Shown: positions 9,429 to 18,646 of the stretch, piece by piece
Numbering within the stretch: position 1 is the first letter of the stretch
Layout of the letters: each line of letters opens with the position of its first letter
DNA from: Candidatus Nanosynbacter sp. HMT-352
GTDB lineage: Bacteria; Patescibacteriota; Saccharimonadia; Saccharimonadales; Saccharimonadaceae
Direction: 5' to 3'
Assembly (NCBI RefSeq): GCF_022819345.1
Contig: NZ_CP089288.1
Location: forward strand, 654,284-718,283
Length of the DNA stretch: 64,000 nucleotides
Notes under the pieces: model-generated
What the model was told of the DNA's origin: nothing
What the model saw: the letters and a program-made list of their open reading frames with translations, nothing else
Databases searched by the model: none
Program-made: the position numbers and the translations under genes

Positions 9429-10408
9429 TATTTCGCCCCCTCCAAACTATCCAAACTTTTATTCAATTCATCAATCTGCACACCCAATTCCCTGAGCCGC
9501 AAAACATCGGAATTGTAAGAATTAATCTCAGAATTCAAATTGGCACGCCTTTCATTCAATTCCGAGAGCTCCGCCTTCAAGGCTTGGCGTTGACTATAAA
9601 AATCACTCTGCGACAAGAATCCACCACTAATGCCCGCTCGCCGATTAAAGTCCGCCACGCGACCATTATAATCCGCCAAATCAGTTGAATACTGTGATAA
9701 TTCTCTGTTCAATTTTTCCTTCCGGACCTTCAACGACCCACTCAACTTCTGCGCTTCATTTTCCCTGGACTCAAATTTTTCTTGATATTGCGCGTGCAAT
9801 TTCACCACTTCGGATCTATCAGTAAAATACCGTCGATAATATTCTTCCAGCTCGTCGCCCAAATTGGCAAATTCCGTCCCTAAAATCGAATGCAACTCGT
9901 TAGCTCTCGTTCCAGGTTGCGCACGATCATAATATTCCATACGCTCGGACAATTTCTTATTTTTCACATTGTTATAAGCCTGCTCCAAAAGCTCGCTCAA
10001 ATGAGATTTTTCCGACGCACTCAACCTTTCCCAAGCAGCGTGCAGCATCTCATGCGCCGCCGTCACTTCTTTCACGCCATCAAGCTCAGAATTGGTCACG
10101 TTATAAATATAAATATCCCTAGACGACGGATTATAACAGCCCAAAATCGCGTTTCCTTTTTCTACGCGACGGCAATCTTCGTTGAATTCATTCGCCGATT
10201 TAATCTGCGGATTAGAAACATAGAACATTTTCCTGCCAGTGTCTGACATTCTCACGCGATCAGCAATAGCGACAATTTCCGCACTCGGCTTATATTGCCA
10301 CAGCGTAATCTCGTCAATAATTTGCTGACGATTCGCCATCACAAAAACCGCAGTAGAAAGCACAATTATAGGCGTGAGGACGCTGAATATTTTACGCACG
10401 ATTGACAT
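9428..10408 (-). CDS. Membrane-anchored HExxH protein with long coiled coil
   Basis: 326 residues with one N-terminal membrane helix at about 8-25. A globular part carries two cysteines (DCRR, LGCYN) and an HEMLH motif near 117-121, the signature of zinc metallopeptidases. From about 195 to the end the sequence is heptad-like and rich in E, K, L and R, and is predicted coiled coil. The gene overlaps the end of clpC by 17 bases and is coupled to radA downstream. An extracytoplasmic, membrane-tethered peptidase is the natural reading, but I do not recognise a named family and the downstream third zinc ligand is not certain (EMLHAAWE contains a candidate Glu). Confidence 0.75.
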   Translation of the reverse strand: MSIVRKIFSVLTPIIVLSTAVFVMANRQQIIDEITLWQYKPSAEIVAIADRVRMSDTGRKMFYVSNPQIKSANEFNEDCRRVEKGNAILGCYNPSSRDIYIYNVTNSELDGVKEVTAAHEMLHAAWERLSASEKSHLSELLEQAYNNVKNKKLSERMEYYDRAQPGTRANELHSILGTEFANLGDELEEYYRRYFTDRSEVVKLHAQYQEKFESRENEAQKLSGSLKVRKEKLNRELSQYSTDLADYNGRVADFNRRAGISGGFLSQSDFYSQRQALKAELSELNERRANLNSEINSYNSDVLRLRELGVQIDELNKSLDSLEGAK

Positions 10409-12848
10409 TAATCACCACCTTATCATTATCAATTTTAGCCTCCAGCGTGTCGCCAGGTTTTGCTTTATTGGACAATAAAGCATCACTCAACGGATCCGCC
10501 AACTCCGACTGAATTGTTCGTCTTAAAACTCGCACGCCGCGTTGCTCGTCAAATCCTCGATCAATCAACCAACGCTTCGCCGAAGAAGCAATATCAAGCG
10601 TCATTCCATGTCGACCAACAGCTTCGATTAAGTCAGACGTGAGATTGTCAAAAATCTTTCGCACGACCGAACGAGACAACGGCTTAAACGTAATCACGCT
10701 ATCAAATCTGCCAATCAATTCTGGACGCAAAAACTCCTCAAGCTCACGCAGAGCGGCACGCGAATTTTTCTCGTGACGATTTTCGCTAGCCAACTTTTTC
10801 TGCCCAGACGCGCCAAATCCCAGCTCCGAATCTTGAATCATTTGCTCAGCGCCGACGTTGCTCGTCAAGATGATAATCGTCTGCCGAAAACTCACCGTTC
10901 GTCCGTGAGAATCGCTCAACTTGCCGTCCTCCAAAATCTGCAAAAGCAAATTCAGAACGTCAGGATGCGCCTTTTCAATTTCATCAAACAACACCACACT
11001 ATATGGTCGACGACGAACTTTATCCGTTAATTTCCCGCCATCCTCATAGCCAACATAACCAGCCGGCGCACCAACCAGCCGACTAGCCGTGTGACGCTCG
11101 GAAAACTCGCTCATGTCAATTTTAATCAAACTATCATCGCCGCCAAAAACTTCCCGCGCTAGAACTCGCGCCAATTCCGTCTTACCAACTCCAGTCGGAC
11201 CCAGAAAGATAAACGACCCAAGCGGCCCGCTCTGACGACTTAGCCCGGCTTTATTACGACGAATCGCGCGTGCCAGTTGCTCAATCGCTTCATTCTGACC
11301 AAGAACACTTTGACTCAGTCGCTTCTCCAGACGAATCAAATCCTTCATCTGATTTAACGATAATTTGTCAATCGGAATATTCGTCATTGCCGAAACCGCT
11401 CGCCGCAAGTATTCATCAGTCAACACAGGTTTATCGCTGACTTCATCTTTCAGCGCTTCGGCTTGTAATTCCAATTGCCTCATTTGCATCTTAAACTCTG
11501 CGGCTTTTTCATAATCCTCAGCTTCGACCGCGGCGTCAATTTTTCCAGCCAATCGCTTAATTTGGCGAGCCAACTTATCCTTACGTGACAATTTTATTGG
11601 CGAACTAGACTTCAATAAACTCGCCGCCTCGTCAATCACGTCGATCGCTTTATCTGGCAAAAATCGCTCCGTCACGTAACGCCGGCTCAAATCCACCGCC
11701 TCAGTCAACATTTCGTCAGGAATCTGAACTTGATGATGTTTGGCTAATTTTCTTCTCAAGCCTCGCATCATATCTACCGCCTCTTCTGGCGATGGCTCAT
11801 TAACCGTTACCGACTGAAAGCGCCGTGATAACGCAGCGTCTTTTTCGATATGTTTTCGATATTCATCAAACGTCGTCGCGCCAATTAGTCGCACCTCGCC
11901 TCGTGACAATGCTGGCTTCAATACATTCGCCGCATCCATCGAGCCTTCGGCCGAACCAGCACCAACCAACAGATGCAACTCGTCAATAAACAAAATAACT
12001 TCTTGATGTTTTTTCGCGACCACCAGAACTTTTTGCAATCGCTCCTCAAATTGCCCGCGATATTTCGTTCCAGCAATCATCGCCGTCAAATCCAATTGAA
12101 AAAGTCGCTTACCCTTCAAAAATTCGGGAACTTTATTATCAGCAACTCTTTGCGCCAAGCCCTCAACGACCGCAGTTTTACCGACGCCAGGTTCGCCAAT
12201 TAGCGCTGGATTATTCTTGCTACGCCGACCTAAAATCGTGATCATTCGCTGAATTTCCGACGCTCGACCAATCACCGGATCCAAAAATCCTTCGCTGGCA
12301 CGCCGCGTCAAATCGACACCGAATTTCTCCAAAACTCGCAAATCGCCAGAATTTTTACTTGCCGTACTGCGTTCACTCTGCAGAGATTCAAATTGCTGTT
12401 TATCAAACACGTCTTCCAGACTTCCACGCAGATTGTCAATGTCAACGTTCATATCTCGCAGCAATTTAGTCGCTCGCGCCTCGTGCTGTTGCAACATTCC
12501 ATAAACGATGTGTTCCGTGCCAATTTTTTCCTGCCCAAATTCAACCGCTAATTGCCAAGCAATTCTTATCAACTCAACAACTTCAGCACTCAAACCCTTA
12601 CTTACAATCGTAATCACCAGCGGCTTCGCAGTCAGGTTCAACGCCATTTCCGCACGATCCAAAGTTACGCCGTTTTCAGCCAAAATCTTCGCGCCTAGCG
12701 ACGAATTTTGTGCCAACACACCAAGCAAAATATGCTCCGTGCCAACATATTCACTCCCCTCATTATGCGCCAGAAAACCAGCTCGCCCCAAACTGGCTCG
12801 AGCCGTTTCCGTCAGCCGAGGTTCTAATTCAGAAAAATCTTCTGACAT
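10392..12848 (-). CDS. clpC: ATP-dependent Clp protease ATP-binding subunit ClpC
   Basis: A Hsp100 unfoldase that feeds substrates to ClpP. I place the start at the ATG at 12848 ([10 protein letters not shown]), which has AAGGAGG ten bases upstream; the frame is open further upstream but that part has no family resemblance. 818 residues: a double Clp-N repeat (about 1-150), AAA+ domain 1 with Walker A GEPGVGKT near 218, a UVR/coiled-coil linker with [14 protein letters not shown] near 410, and AAA+ domain 2 with GPTGVGKT near 550. A C-terminal D2-small domain follows. It lies 40 bases downstream of nusA. Confidence 0.96.
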   Translation of the reverse strand: MSEDFSELEPRLTETARASLGRAGFLAHNEGSEYVGTEHILLGVLAQNSSLGAKILAENGVTLDRAEMALNLTAKPLVITIVSKGLSAEVVELIRIAWQLAVEFGQEKIGTEHIVYGMLQQHEARATKLLRDMNVDIDNLRGSLEDVFDKQQFESLQSERSTASKNSGDLRVLEKFGVDLTRRASEGFLDPVIGRASEIQRMITILGRRSKNNPALIGEPGVGKTAVVEGLAQRVADNKVPEFLKGKRLFQLDLTAMIAGTKYRGQFEERLQKVLVVAKKHQEVILFIDELHLLVGAGSAEGSMDAANVLKPALSRGEVRLIGATTFDEYRKHIEKDAALSRRFQSVTVNEPSPEEAVDMMRGLRRKLAKHHQVQIPDEMLTEAVDLSRRYVTERFLPDKAIDVIDEAASLLKSSSPIKLSRKDKLARQIKRLAGKIDAAVEAEDYEKAAEFKMQMRQLELQAEALKDEVSDKPVLTDEYLRRAVSAMTNIPIDKLSLNQMKDLIRLEKRLSQSVLGQNEAIEQLARAIRRNKAGLSRQSGPLGSFIFLGPTGVGKTELARVLAREVFGGDDSLIKIDMSEFSERHTASRLVGAPAGYVGYEDGGKLTDKVRRRPYSVVLFDEIEKAHPDVLNLLLQILEDGKLSDSHGRTVSFRQTIIILTSNVGAEQMIQDSELGFGASGQKKLASENRHEKNSRAALRELEEFLRPELIGRFDSVITFKPLSRSVVRKIFDNLTSDLIEAVGRHGMTLDIASSAKRWLIDRGFDEQRGVRVLRRTIQSELADPLSDALLSNKAKPGDTLEAKIDNDKVVINVNRA

Positions 12849-12888
12849 ATCGCCCTCCTTTCGTTTTCGGCGATTCGCAGAAGGCAGC

Positions 12889-14010
12889 TTATTCCGCCAC
12901 CTCCTCAACTACGCTCATCAAGCTATCCTCAATATTCTTTCGAGGTTTTGGCTCCGCCTTAACAGGAGCTTTTGCTTCGATGTCTAATTCATAACCAGTC
13001 AATCGACTTGCCAAGCGAACATTCTGTCCAGCGCGACCGATTGCTATCGACTGCTGATCTTCGCTAACATAAACCGTCGCACGCTTCTCGTCTTCATTGA
13101 CAGTCACGCTCAAAACCTCTGCCGGACTCATCGCATTAGCAATAAATCCAGCCGCATCTTCCTCGTATGGAATAATGTCAATCTTTTCCTGCTCGCCAAT
13201 TTCATTCATCACAGCCTGAACGCGGGCGCCGTGACCGCCAACAAACGTACCAACTGGATCAACGCCAGGTAGCGCTGAAGAAACCGCCAATTTGGTTCGG
13301 CGACCAGCTTCGCGAGCGATTGCCTTAATCTCAACCGCACCAGTTTCCATCTCTGGGACTTCTTGATTGAACAAGAATCGTACAAATTCTTCATTGCCGC
13401 GACTAAGAATCAATTGCGGACCGCGACCTTCGCGCTCAATGTCCTTAATATAAACCTTAATTCGACGACCAACACCGTAATATTCGCCAGGAATTTGCTC
13501 ACTCTGAGGCATAATTCCAACAGCCTTGCCAAGTTCAATTCGCACGACACGTGGCTCAACTCGCTGAACCGTACCAATAACAACCGTACCGATTTTATCT
13601 TCAAATTCCGCCAAGACAACTTCACGCTCAGCCTCGCGCAAACGCTGCAGAATCACTTGCTTAGCGGTCTGAGCAGCAACTCGACCAAAAGTCGTCACAT
13701 TATGAGTTTCCATCACAACTTCACCGCCAAGTTCAGCCGCAGGATCTATTTCATTAGCTTCCTCTAGGTCAATTTGATTGGCATCATTCTCAACTTCTTC
13801 AACAACAGTTTTAACAACCGACACAACAGCCGTACCGTTGTTGATATTCAAGCTTGCGCGAACCAACTGATCTCGCGTACCGTTATCACGACGCCAAGCC
13901 GCCGCAATAGCCTGCTCAATCACGCTCAAAACTGTTTCTTCTGGCAAGTTTTTTTCCTCAGCAATCGTACGCACTGCCAACGTCAACTGCTTAATGTTCA
14001 AATCTTCCAT
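12889..14010 (-). CDS. nusA: Transcription termination/antitermination protein NusA
   Basis: NusA binds RNA polymerase and nascent RNA and modulates pausing and termination. 373 residues: the N-terminal RNAP-binding domain (starting MEDLNIKQLTLAVRTIAEEK), S1 domain at about 135-200, and two KH domains ending with IGRAGQNVRLASRLTGYELDI near 327-347. A short acidic tail replaces the AR repeats of Proteobacteria. AAGGAG precedes the ATG. clpC follows. The usual partners rimP and infB are not adjacent here. Confidence 0.95.
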   Translation of the reverse strand: MEDLNIKQLTLAVRTIAEEKNLPEETVLSVIEQAIAAAWRRDNGTRDQLVRASLNINNGTAVVSVVKTVVEEVENDANQIDLEEANEIDPAAELGGEVVMETHNVTTFGRVAAQTAKQVILQRLREAEREVVLAEFEDKIGTVVIGTVQRVEPRVVRIELGKAVGIMPQSEQIPGEYYGVGRRIKVYIKDIEREGRGPQLILSRGNEEFVRFLFNQEVPEMETGAVEIKAIAREAGRRTKLAVSSALPGVDPVGTFVGGHGARVQAVMNEIGEQEKIDIIPYEEDAAGFIANAMSPAEVLSVTVNEDEKRATVYVSEDQQSIAIGRAGQNVRLASRLTGYELDIEAKAPVKAEPKPRKNIEDSLMSVVEEVAE

Positions 14011-14059
14011 TACATTCTCCTTCTTATTAATTATATCTTTTTCCGTCTCAAACTTCCAT

Positions 14060-14097
14060 AAACGAAAAACTCCGACCTGCTGGCCGGATGAGTACTC
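14060..14097 (-). terminator. Possible terminator between GNAT gene and nusA
   Basis: On the minus strand an imperfect stem (ACT-CCG pairing with CGG-AGT around GCCAGCAGGT) is followed by TTTTT. It would end transcription of the acetyltransferase gene just upstream of nusA, or act as an attenuator in a nusA leader. The stem is short and contains a bulge. Confidence 0.4.
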
Positions 14098-14126
14098 TTT
14101 TATTGTAGCGGAAAGATTTTATTCTG

Positions 14127-14585
14127 TCAATCCAATTCTTTTCGCCAAAGAGATAAACACTTATTATCAGCCGGCGATATTTGGTCAAATCCAATTCTTT
14201 GGTAAAATCCTTCAGCGGATTTCAAGGAATACAATTTGACAGCACGCGCGTCTGGATATTCACCAGCCAAAGCTTCAATAGCCGCCCGACCAATTCCTCG
14301 CTTGCGCGCAGCTTCTCTAACAAAAAGATCTTCTATAGTAACCTCGCCGTCACCATTAGAACATACAGTCATAAGCCCAGATGACAACTCTTCACCAGGA
14401 GCATCGATGGCAAAAACATCGCTACCGCAGTAATTATTCATGTCTTCTACATATTCTATTAAATCCTTTTTCGCGCCATTCGTGAACTCGCAGCCCAAAA
14501 CAGACTCCGAATGAGCTATAGCCGCCCGTTCCAAGGCCTCATCATCATTCACCGACAATTTGGTAAGATATATTTCAGGATTCAT
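14127..14585 (-). CDS. GNAT-family N-acetyltransferase
   Basis: 152 residues. The acetyl-CoA binding signature is VREAARKRGIGRAAIEAL near 86-104 (R/Q-x-x-G-x-G/A pattern), followed by the typical beta-bulge strand VKLYSL and the motif B region EGFYQRIGFD. The acyl acceptor is unknown. A TAAAAT box at 14592-14597 (minus strand) ends six bases before the ATG, so a leaderless mRNA is predicted. It is a monocistronic-looking gene upstream of nusA. Confidence 0.88.
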   Translation of the reverse strand: MNPEIYLTKLSVNDDEALERAAIAHSESVLGCEFTNGAKKDLIEYVEDMNNYCGSDVFAIDAPGEELSSGLMTVCSNGDGEVTIEDLFVREAARKRGIGRAAIEALAGEYPDARAVKLYSLKSAEGFYQRIGFDQISPADNKCLSLWRKELD

Positions 14586-14621
14586 TCTAACATTTTATCA
14601 TAAAAATATATTTTGTCAATA

Positions 14622-15311
14622 TTACACTTCCACGCACTTTTCCAGAATTCCCGACATCGCGCTTTTTTCAGCTTCCGTTACCCACAAATGATATTTTCGT
14701 TTCACAGCCACTTGTCGCGCAATATATTGACACCTAAAAGATTTATTACTCGGTAGCCAAGTTGCCGCGTCGCCATCGCCTTTGGCCTGGTTCGCTGGAC
14801 CGTCAACCGCCAATAGATTTAACGGATCGTTCGCCAATTTCTCTCGCTCCTCTGGAGAAATTTGCTGTGCGCCCTTTTGCCAAGCATCGCTCAAAGCCAC
14901 GACGTGATCAATCTGAACCTTAGAGCTGGTTTTTTCGCCGCGCTGAAATTGAATTGTTTGACCAGTGTACGGATCATTCAGCACACCCGACAAAACTCGA
15001 CATTTTTCATCAATTTTCTCATCCGTCAAATCTCGCACCAGAATCACTTCCCGCACAGAGCACCCGTTAATTTTGCCCCAGCCGTTGCCGAATTGCTTTC
15101 TGGAATAGCCAGTCTTTGGCGCACGTCCTTTAACTTCTATTTTTTCCAATTCCGATTTGGCGTTCGAAGCACCAAATAATTCTCGTTGCGTTGAAGTTTG
15201 AATTGTCTGAGGTTCGGGTTGCGAAATTCGCGAGGCCCAAACCGCCACGCCAGCCACCAAAATTACCAGCGCAATCACCACTTGCCGACGTCGTATTTTA
15301 TTCACCCTCAT
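14622..15311 (-). CDS. Secreted or membrane-anchored HNH nuclease (DUF1524/GmrSD C-terminal type)
   Basis: 229 residues. An N-terminal hydrophobic segment (about 9-27) acts as signal anchor. A linker is followed by a nuclease domain containing KVQIDHVVALSDAW near 133-146 and NDPLNLLAVDGPANQAKGD near 165-183. This is the DHVVAL...NL.....NQ.KGD pattern of DUF1524 HNH endonucleases common in Actinobacteria. The extracytoplasmic location suggests degradation of environmental or host DNA for nucleotide salvage (inference). Its start is 20 bases from pepN and shares an overlapping -10 element (see 15318-15325). It has a TATAAT-N6-ATG leaderless geometry. Confidence 0.85.
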   Translation of the reverse strand: MRVNKIRRRQVVIALVILVAGVAVWASRISQPEPQTIQTSTQRELFGASNAKSELEKIEVKGRAPKTGYSRKQFGNGWGKINGCSVREVILVRDLTDEKIDEKCRVLSGVLNDPYTGQTIQFQRGEKTSSKVQIDHVVALSDAWQKGAQQISPEEREKLANDPLNLLAVDGPANQAKGDGDAATWLPSNKSFRCQYIARQVAVKRKYHLWVTEAEKSAMSGILEKCVEV

Positions 15312-15317
15312 GACTGT

Positions 15318-15325
15318 ATTATAAT
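15318..15325. promoter_or_regulatory. Shared divergent -10 element for HNH nuclease and pepN
   Basis: TATAAT on the plus strand (15320-15325) and TATAAT on the minus strand (15318-15323) overlap by four bases. Each ends exactly six bases before its start codon (15332 plus, 15311 minus). Two polymerases could not occupy this site together, so the two genes should be expressed mutually exclusively from each promoter molecule. Confidence 0.7.
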
Positions 15326-15331
15326 TAAACT

Positions 15332-17833
15332 ATGACTAAAGTTCCACGCTTACTTGACACATTCACACCAAATCATTACAACCTAACTCTTGATTTAACA
15401 CGCGCCGAGGAAAAAGAATTTTCTGGCACAGTTATCATTTCTGGCGAGTCCACCGGCGAATCAATTTCACTACACTCCAAAGGCTTAACAATTCAATCAG
15501 CCACAATCGACAATCAGCCCGCCGACGTTTCATTTGGTGAGTTTGACGAATTGAGATTATCTCAGCCGAACCTTGAAAACGGAAAACACACAATTCACAT
15601 CATTTTTTCCGGAAATATTACTGACGCAATGCACGGCTTGTATCCTTGTTATTTCACTCACGACGGCATTAAAAAACAACTTTTCGCTACTCAATTTGAA
15701 TCACATCACGCCCGCGAAGTTTTCCCTTGTGTTGATGAGCCGGCCGCCAAAGCTGAATATGATTTGACACTGGTCACCCGAACAGGAATAACGGTTTTGG
15801 GAAATATGCCCGTAAAATACGAAGAAGAAAATGGCAATTCTCTCACGACGACATTTGAGAAAACACCACGAATGAGCAGTTACCTTCTGGCTTTCGTCAT
15901 CGGTGAGTTGCACAAAAAATCCGCTCGCACCAAGTCTGGCGTCGAGGTCAACATCTGGGCAACACCAGCTCAGAATGAAAATACATTAGATTTTGCGTTA
16001 GACATCGCCACTCGCTCAATTGATTTTTATGACGAATATTTCGGGGTCAAATATCCATTGCCAAAATCCGACCACGTCGCTCTTCCCGATTTTTCCTCTG
16101 GCGCCATGGAAAATTGGGGATTGATTACTTACCGCGAAAGCTGTTTGCTTGCGGACCCAGAATTGACTCCAGAATCATCCAGGCGCTTCATTGCCACGGT
16201 TATCGCGCACGAGCTCAGCCATCAATGGTTCGGCAATTTGGTTACCATGCAGTGGTGGAACGACTTGTGGCTCAACGAAAGCTTCGCCAATATGATGGAA
16301 TATGTAGCAATTGACGCGCTCCAGCCGGATTGGCATATGTGGGAAGATTTTGCCACGAATGAAGTAACGGCCGCGCTCAGACGCGACAGCTTGGACGGCG
16401 TTCAATCAGTTCAAGCCGACGTCAATCACCCAGACGAAATCAGCACTTTGTTCGACCCAGCAATTGTTTATGCCAAAGGCGGACGACTACTTGTTATGGT
16501 TAGAAAACTTATCGGCGAAGAGGCATTTCGCGCTGGTCTTAAATCATATTTTGAAAAATTCGCGTATAAAAACACTGTCGGAAATGACCTATGGCAAGAA
16601 TTAGAGTCGGCGAGTGGTCAGCCAATCGTCAATCTAATGAACGCTTGGATTTCCCAACCTGGCCTTCCTGTCGTATCAGTTTCAAGCAGTCACGACGCGG
16701 CGATTCTAAGTCAGGAGAGATTCTTCATCGGCGAACACCAACCATCCGACACATTATGGCCGATTCCATTATTCGCAAACCAACCACTTGACGTAAAAAT
16801 CTTGGATCAAAAAGAAACCACCGTTTCTATTGAAAAGCCATTGCAATTAAACTGCGGCTTAAGCGCCCACTTCGTCACCAAATATGACGAATCCACTCGC
16901 GAATATTTATTGAAAAACATTACAGAATTGCCAACCTTGGATAAGATTTGCATTTTACAGGACGCGACAATACTCGCCCGCGCTGGATTTGAAAACTCGG
17001 CGTCACTACTCCCATTGGCATTGTCGCTAAAAACCGAAACCAATGAAAAAGTCTTCGGTATGGCGGCTAGCGCCTTGACGGAACTGCGAAAATTCGTCGA
17101 TGGCAATGACGCCGCCAGAGATTCATTAAAGAAAATTTCTGGAGAATTTGCGCGCGCCACATTTGAGGAATTGGGCTGGGATGAAAAAGCTGGCGAATCG
17201 GATGACGACCGCGAGCGGCGCACTACGGCTTTGAGTTTGATGATGTATAGTGAAGATGAAGAAGTTTTGAACGAGGCAAAAACGCGTTTTGATAGTAATA
17301 AATTGGAAGACTTACCGACAGAAATTCGAGCTTTAATTATCAGCGCAAACGTGAGGCATTTCGAGACGCCAGAGATGATTGAAAATCTCTTTTCTGCATA
17401 TAAAAACACGCCGTCAAATGACCTGCAGAATGATATTGCAATTGGACTAACTTCCACCAAAAACCCTGAAACAGCAGAAAAAATTCTTGCCAACATTAAA
17501 AATTCCAATATTATCCGCCCACAAGACGCCAGCCGTTGGTTCGTGTATTTAATTCGGACCAGAGAAAGCCGCCAGATTGCTTGGAATTGGTTAAAGGAGA
17601 ACTGGGCGTGGGTCGAAGATACATTTGGCGAAGATAAAAGCTACGACGATTTTATTCGCTATGCCGCCACAGCCCTACTGACAACCGACGAACTTGACGA
17701 TTTCCGACAATTCTTTGAGCCGATGATGGACATTCCAGCCCTAGCCAGAACGATTAAGCTGGGAATTACCGAAATATCAGCACGAGTTGAGCTGATTAAA
17801 CGAGACAAAGAGGCGGTTATTTCCGCGTTGTAA
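15332..17833 (+). CDS. pepN: M1-family aminopeptidase N
   Basis: A zinc aminopeptidase that removes N-terminal residues from peptides. 833 residues. The exopeptidase motif GAMENWG is near residue 257. The zinc site is HELSHQWFGN near 292-301 with the third ligand Glu in LNESFA near 315. The C-terminal ERAP1-like helical domain is about 520-833. It carries no signal peptide, so a cytosolic role in recycling imported or turned-over peptides is likely. Leaderless start: TATAAT at 15320-15325, six-base gap, ATG. It is divergent from the secreted nuclease gene, possibly a joint nutrient-scavenging pair. Confidence 0.95.
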   Translation: MTKVPRLLDTFTPNHYNLTLDLTRAEEKEFSGTVIISGESTGESISLHSKGLTIQSATIDNQPADVSFGEFDELRLSQPNLENGKHTIHIIFSGNITDAMHGLYPCYFTHDGIKKQLFATQFESHHAREVFPCVDEPAAKAEYDLTLVTRTGITVLGNMPVKYEEENGNSLTTTFEKTPRMSSYLLAFVIGELHKKSARTKSGVEVNIWATPAQNENTLDFALDIATRSIDFYDEYFGVKYPLPKSDHVALPDFSSGAMENWGLITYRESCLLADPELTPESSRRFIATVIAHELSHQWFGNLVTMQWWNDLWLNESFANMMEYVAIDALQPDWHMWEDFATNEVTAALRRDSLDGVQSVQADVNHPDEISTLFDPAIVYAKGGRLLVMVRKLIGEEAFRAGLKSYFEKFAYKNTVGNDLWQELESASGQPIVNLMNAWISQPGLPVVSVSSSHDAAILSQERFFIGEHQPSDTLWPIPLFANQPLDVKILDQKETTVSIEKPLQLNCGLSAHFVTKYDESTREYLLKNITELPTLDKICILQDATILARAGFENSASLLPLALSLKTETNEKVFGMAASALTELRKFVDGNDAARDSLKKISGEFARATFEELGWDEKAGESDDDRERRTTALSLMMYSEDEEVLNEAKTRFDSNKLEDLPTEIRALIISANVRHFETPEMIENLFSAYKNTPSNDLQNDIAIGLTSTKNPETAEKILANIKNSNIIRPQDASRWFVYLIRTRESRQIAWNWLKENWAWVEDTFGEDKSYDDFIRYAATALLTTDELDDFRQFFEPMMDIPALARTIKLGITEISARVELIKRDKEAVISAL

Positions 17834-17841
17834 ATAATTTG

Positions 17842-17865
17842 GTCGCATTATTTTGCGGTTTTTGA
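17842..17865 (+). terminator. Weak terminator after pepN
   Basis: A short stem (CGCA/TGCG extended by G-T wobbles) is followed by TTTTT. It overlaps the start of the next promoter region. It is weak and uncertain. Confidence 0.35.
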
Positions 17866-17903
17866 CAAAATCTATTGACATTTTATTATATTAGTGGTAT
17901 AAA
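17862..17903 (+). promoter_or_regulatory. Full-consensus promoter of orphan gene 18087-18527
   Basis: TTGACA at 17875-17880, a 17-base spacer, TATAAA at 17898-17903 preceded by TGG (extended -10). A second TTGACA lies 13 bases upstream at 17862-17867. The tandem arrangement (TTTGACAAAA, four bases, TTGACATTT) recurs at 45142-45164 with the same 13-base offset. Confidence 0.85.
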
Positions 17904-17909
17904 TGAGTA

Positions 17910-18086
17910 CAGCTTTTGTTGATAGAACAAATGTTTTGTCCGAAAGCGCACTTTGACAAGGCAGTCATTGCGGGATGAGTTTCTATTTCTTTTTTTAAAA
18001 AATATCAAAAAGGGATAGGATCTCATCCTGCACTGAAGAAAAGTGCTTTACCACAGCCGAGTGGGGACGAGAGGAAGGAAAGAGCA
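17910..18086 (+). promoter_or_regulatory. Long structured 5' leader
   Basis: About 177 bases separate the predicted start of transcription from the ATG. An extended hairpin pairs TGCGGGATGAG (17969-17979) with CTCATCCTGCA (18022-18032; one G-U). It continues inward by pairing CTATTTCTTTTT (17983-17994) with AAAAAGGGATAG (18007-18018; two G-U). A second small hairpin follows (GCACT/AGTGC). The leader ends with a purine-rich Shine-Dalgarno (GAGGAAGG). Confidence 0.65.
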
Positions 18087-18527
18087 ATGCTCACGAAAGA
18101 AAATCTCGAAAGCATGCTAACCGAAAACACGGAGGCAATCTCCGTGTATACGGAAATTCTGAAGGGGAAGGTATCCACGCTGAATACCTACAACAATGGA
18201 ATCAGCGATATCATGGGTGATTACCCTAACCTCCAGAAGACGCACATCCAGGAGGATTCGGAAGCCCTTCGAGATCTACTGGTCTCTATCTGCCATAATG
18301 GCCTGGAAGGGTCATTGGAGGCAGTACAAGGAAAGATCAACGAGATGCTGGGCGCAGTCTCATCCATAGCGGAAGAGGAGTCGTCTATGTCTGATTGGCC
18401 AGGATGCTACTGGATCCAGTACTGGAAATTCCTGCGTGATCTGAGAGATCTCATCACAACGGAAGTTCCCTTGTATCAGGCGAGCAACCTTGCTATCGCC
18501 AAAAAGCTTGCTGAGCTTGCGGATTAA
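18087..18527 (+). CDS. Orphan acidic protein, strongly promoted single-gene unit
   Basis: 146 residues, unrecognised. It is acidic and largely helical, without signal peptide or membrane segment, and has a Trp/Tyr-rich stretch (DWPGCYWIQYWKF) near 103-115. GAGGAAGG precedes the ATG. The gene stands alone between pepN and the convergent rnhB-yraN. Codon use (CTG, ATC, GTC, TAC preferred) differs from the neighbours. The coding DNA holds perfect inverted repeats: ACACGGAG/CTCCGTGT at 18127-18147, GGCGAGCAA with TTGC and TCGCC (two-base bulge) at 18479-18500, and GCTTGCG/CGCAAGC spanning the stop at 18515-18536. Function is unknown. The promoter and structure place it in a set with the genes at 25979, 41915 and 45292. 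Confidence 0.75.
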   Translation: MLTKENLESMLTENTEAISVYTEILKGKVSTLNTYNNGISDIMGDYPNLQKTHIQEDSEALRDLLVSICHNGLEGSLEAVQGKINEMLGAVSSIAEEESSMSDWPGCYWIQYWKFLRDLRDLITTEVPLYQASNLAIAKKLAELAD

Positions 18528-18537
18528 TTCGCAAGCA

Positions 18538-18591
18538 GAATGTACGATGAAGCAAACTTACTCTTCGCCACGATTGCCTTGTCGTACATTC
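18538..18591 (+). repeat. Perfect 10-bp inverted repeat downstream of orphan gene
   Basis: GAATGTACGA (18538-18547) and TCGTACATTC (18582-18591) can pair around a 34-base loop that itself contains GAAG/CTTC. It lies in the 3' untranslated region between the stop and the terminator. Confidence 0.6.
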
Positions 18592-18618
18592 CCTATAATT
18601 AATACACTTAACGTTAAA

Positions 18619-18646
18619 GAGTCCTCATTCGGGGCTGTTTTTTTAT
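18619..18646 (+). terminator. Rho-independent terminator of the 18087 gene
   Basis: A stem AGTCC/GGGCT (one T-G pair) with loop TCATTCG is followed by GTTTTTTT. The T-run overlaps the stop codon region of rnhB-yraN on the opposite strand. Confidence 0.6.

Noticed and set aside
12849-12908. 20-codon extension of clpC
   Set aside because: It overlaps the nusA end and the Shine-Dalgarno of the internal ATG; the Clp-N domain begins after it.
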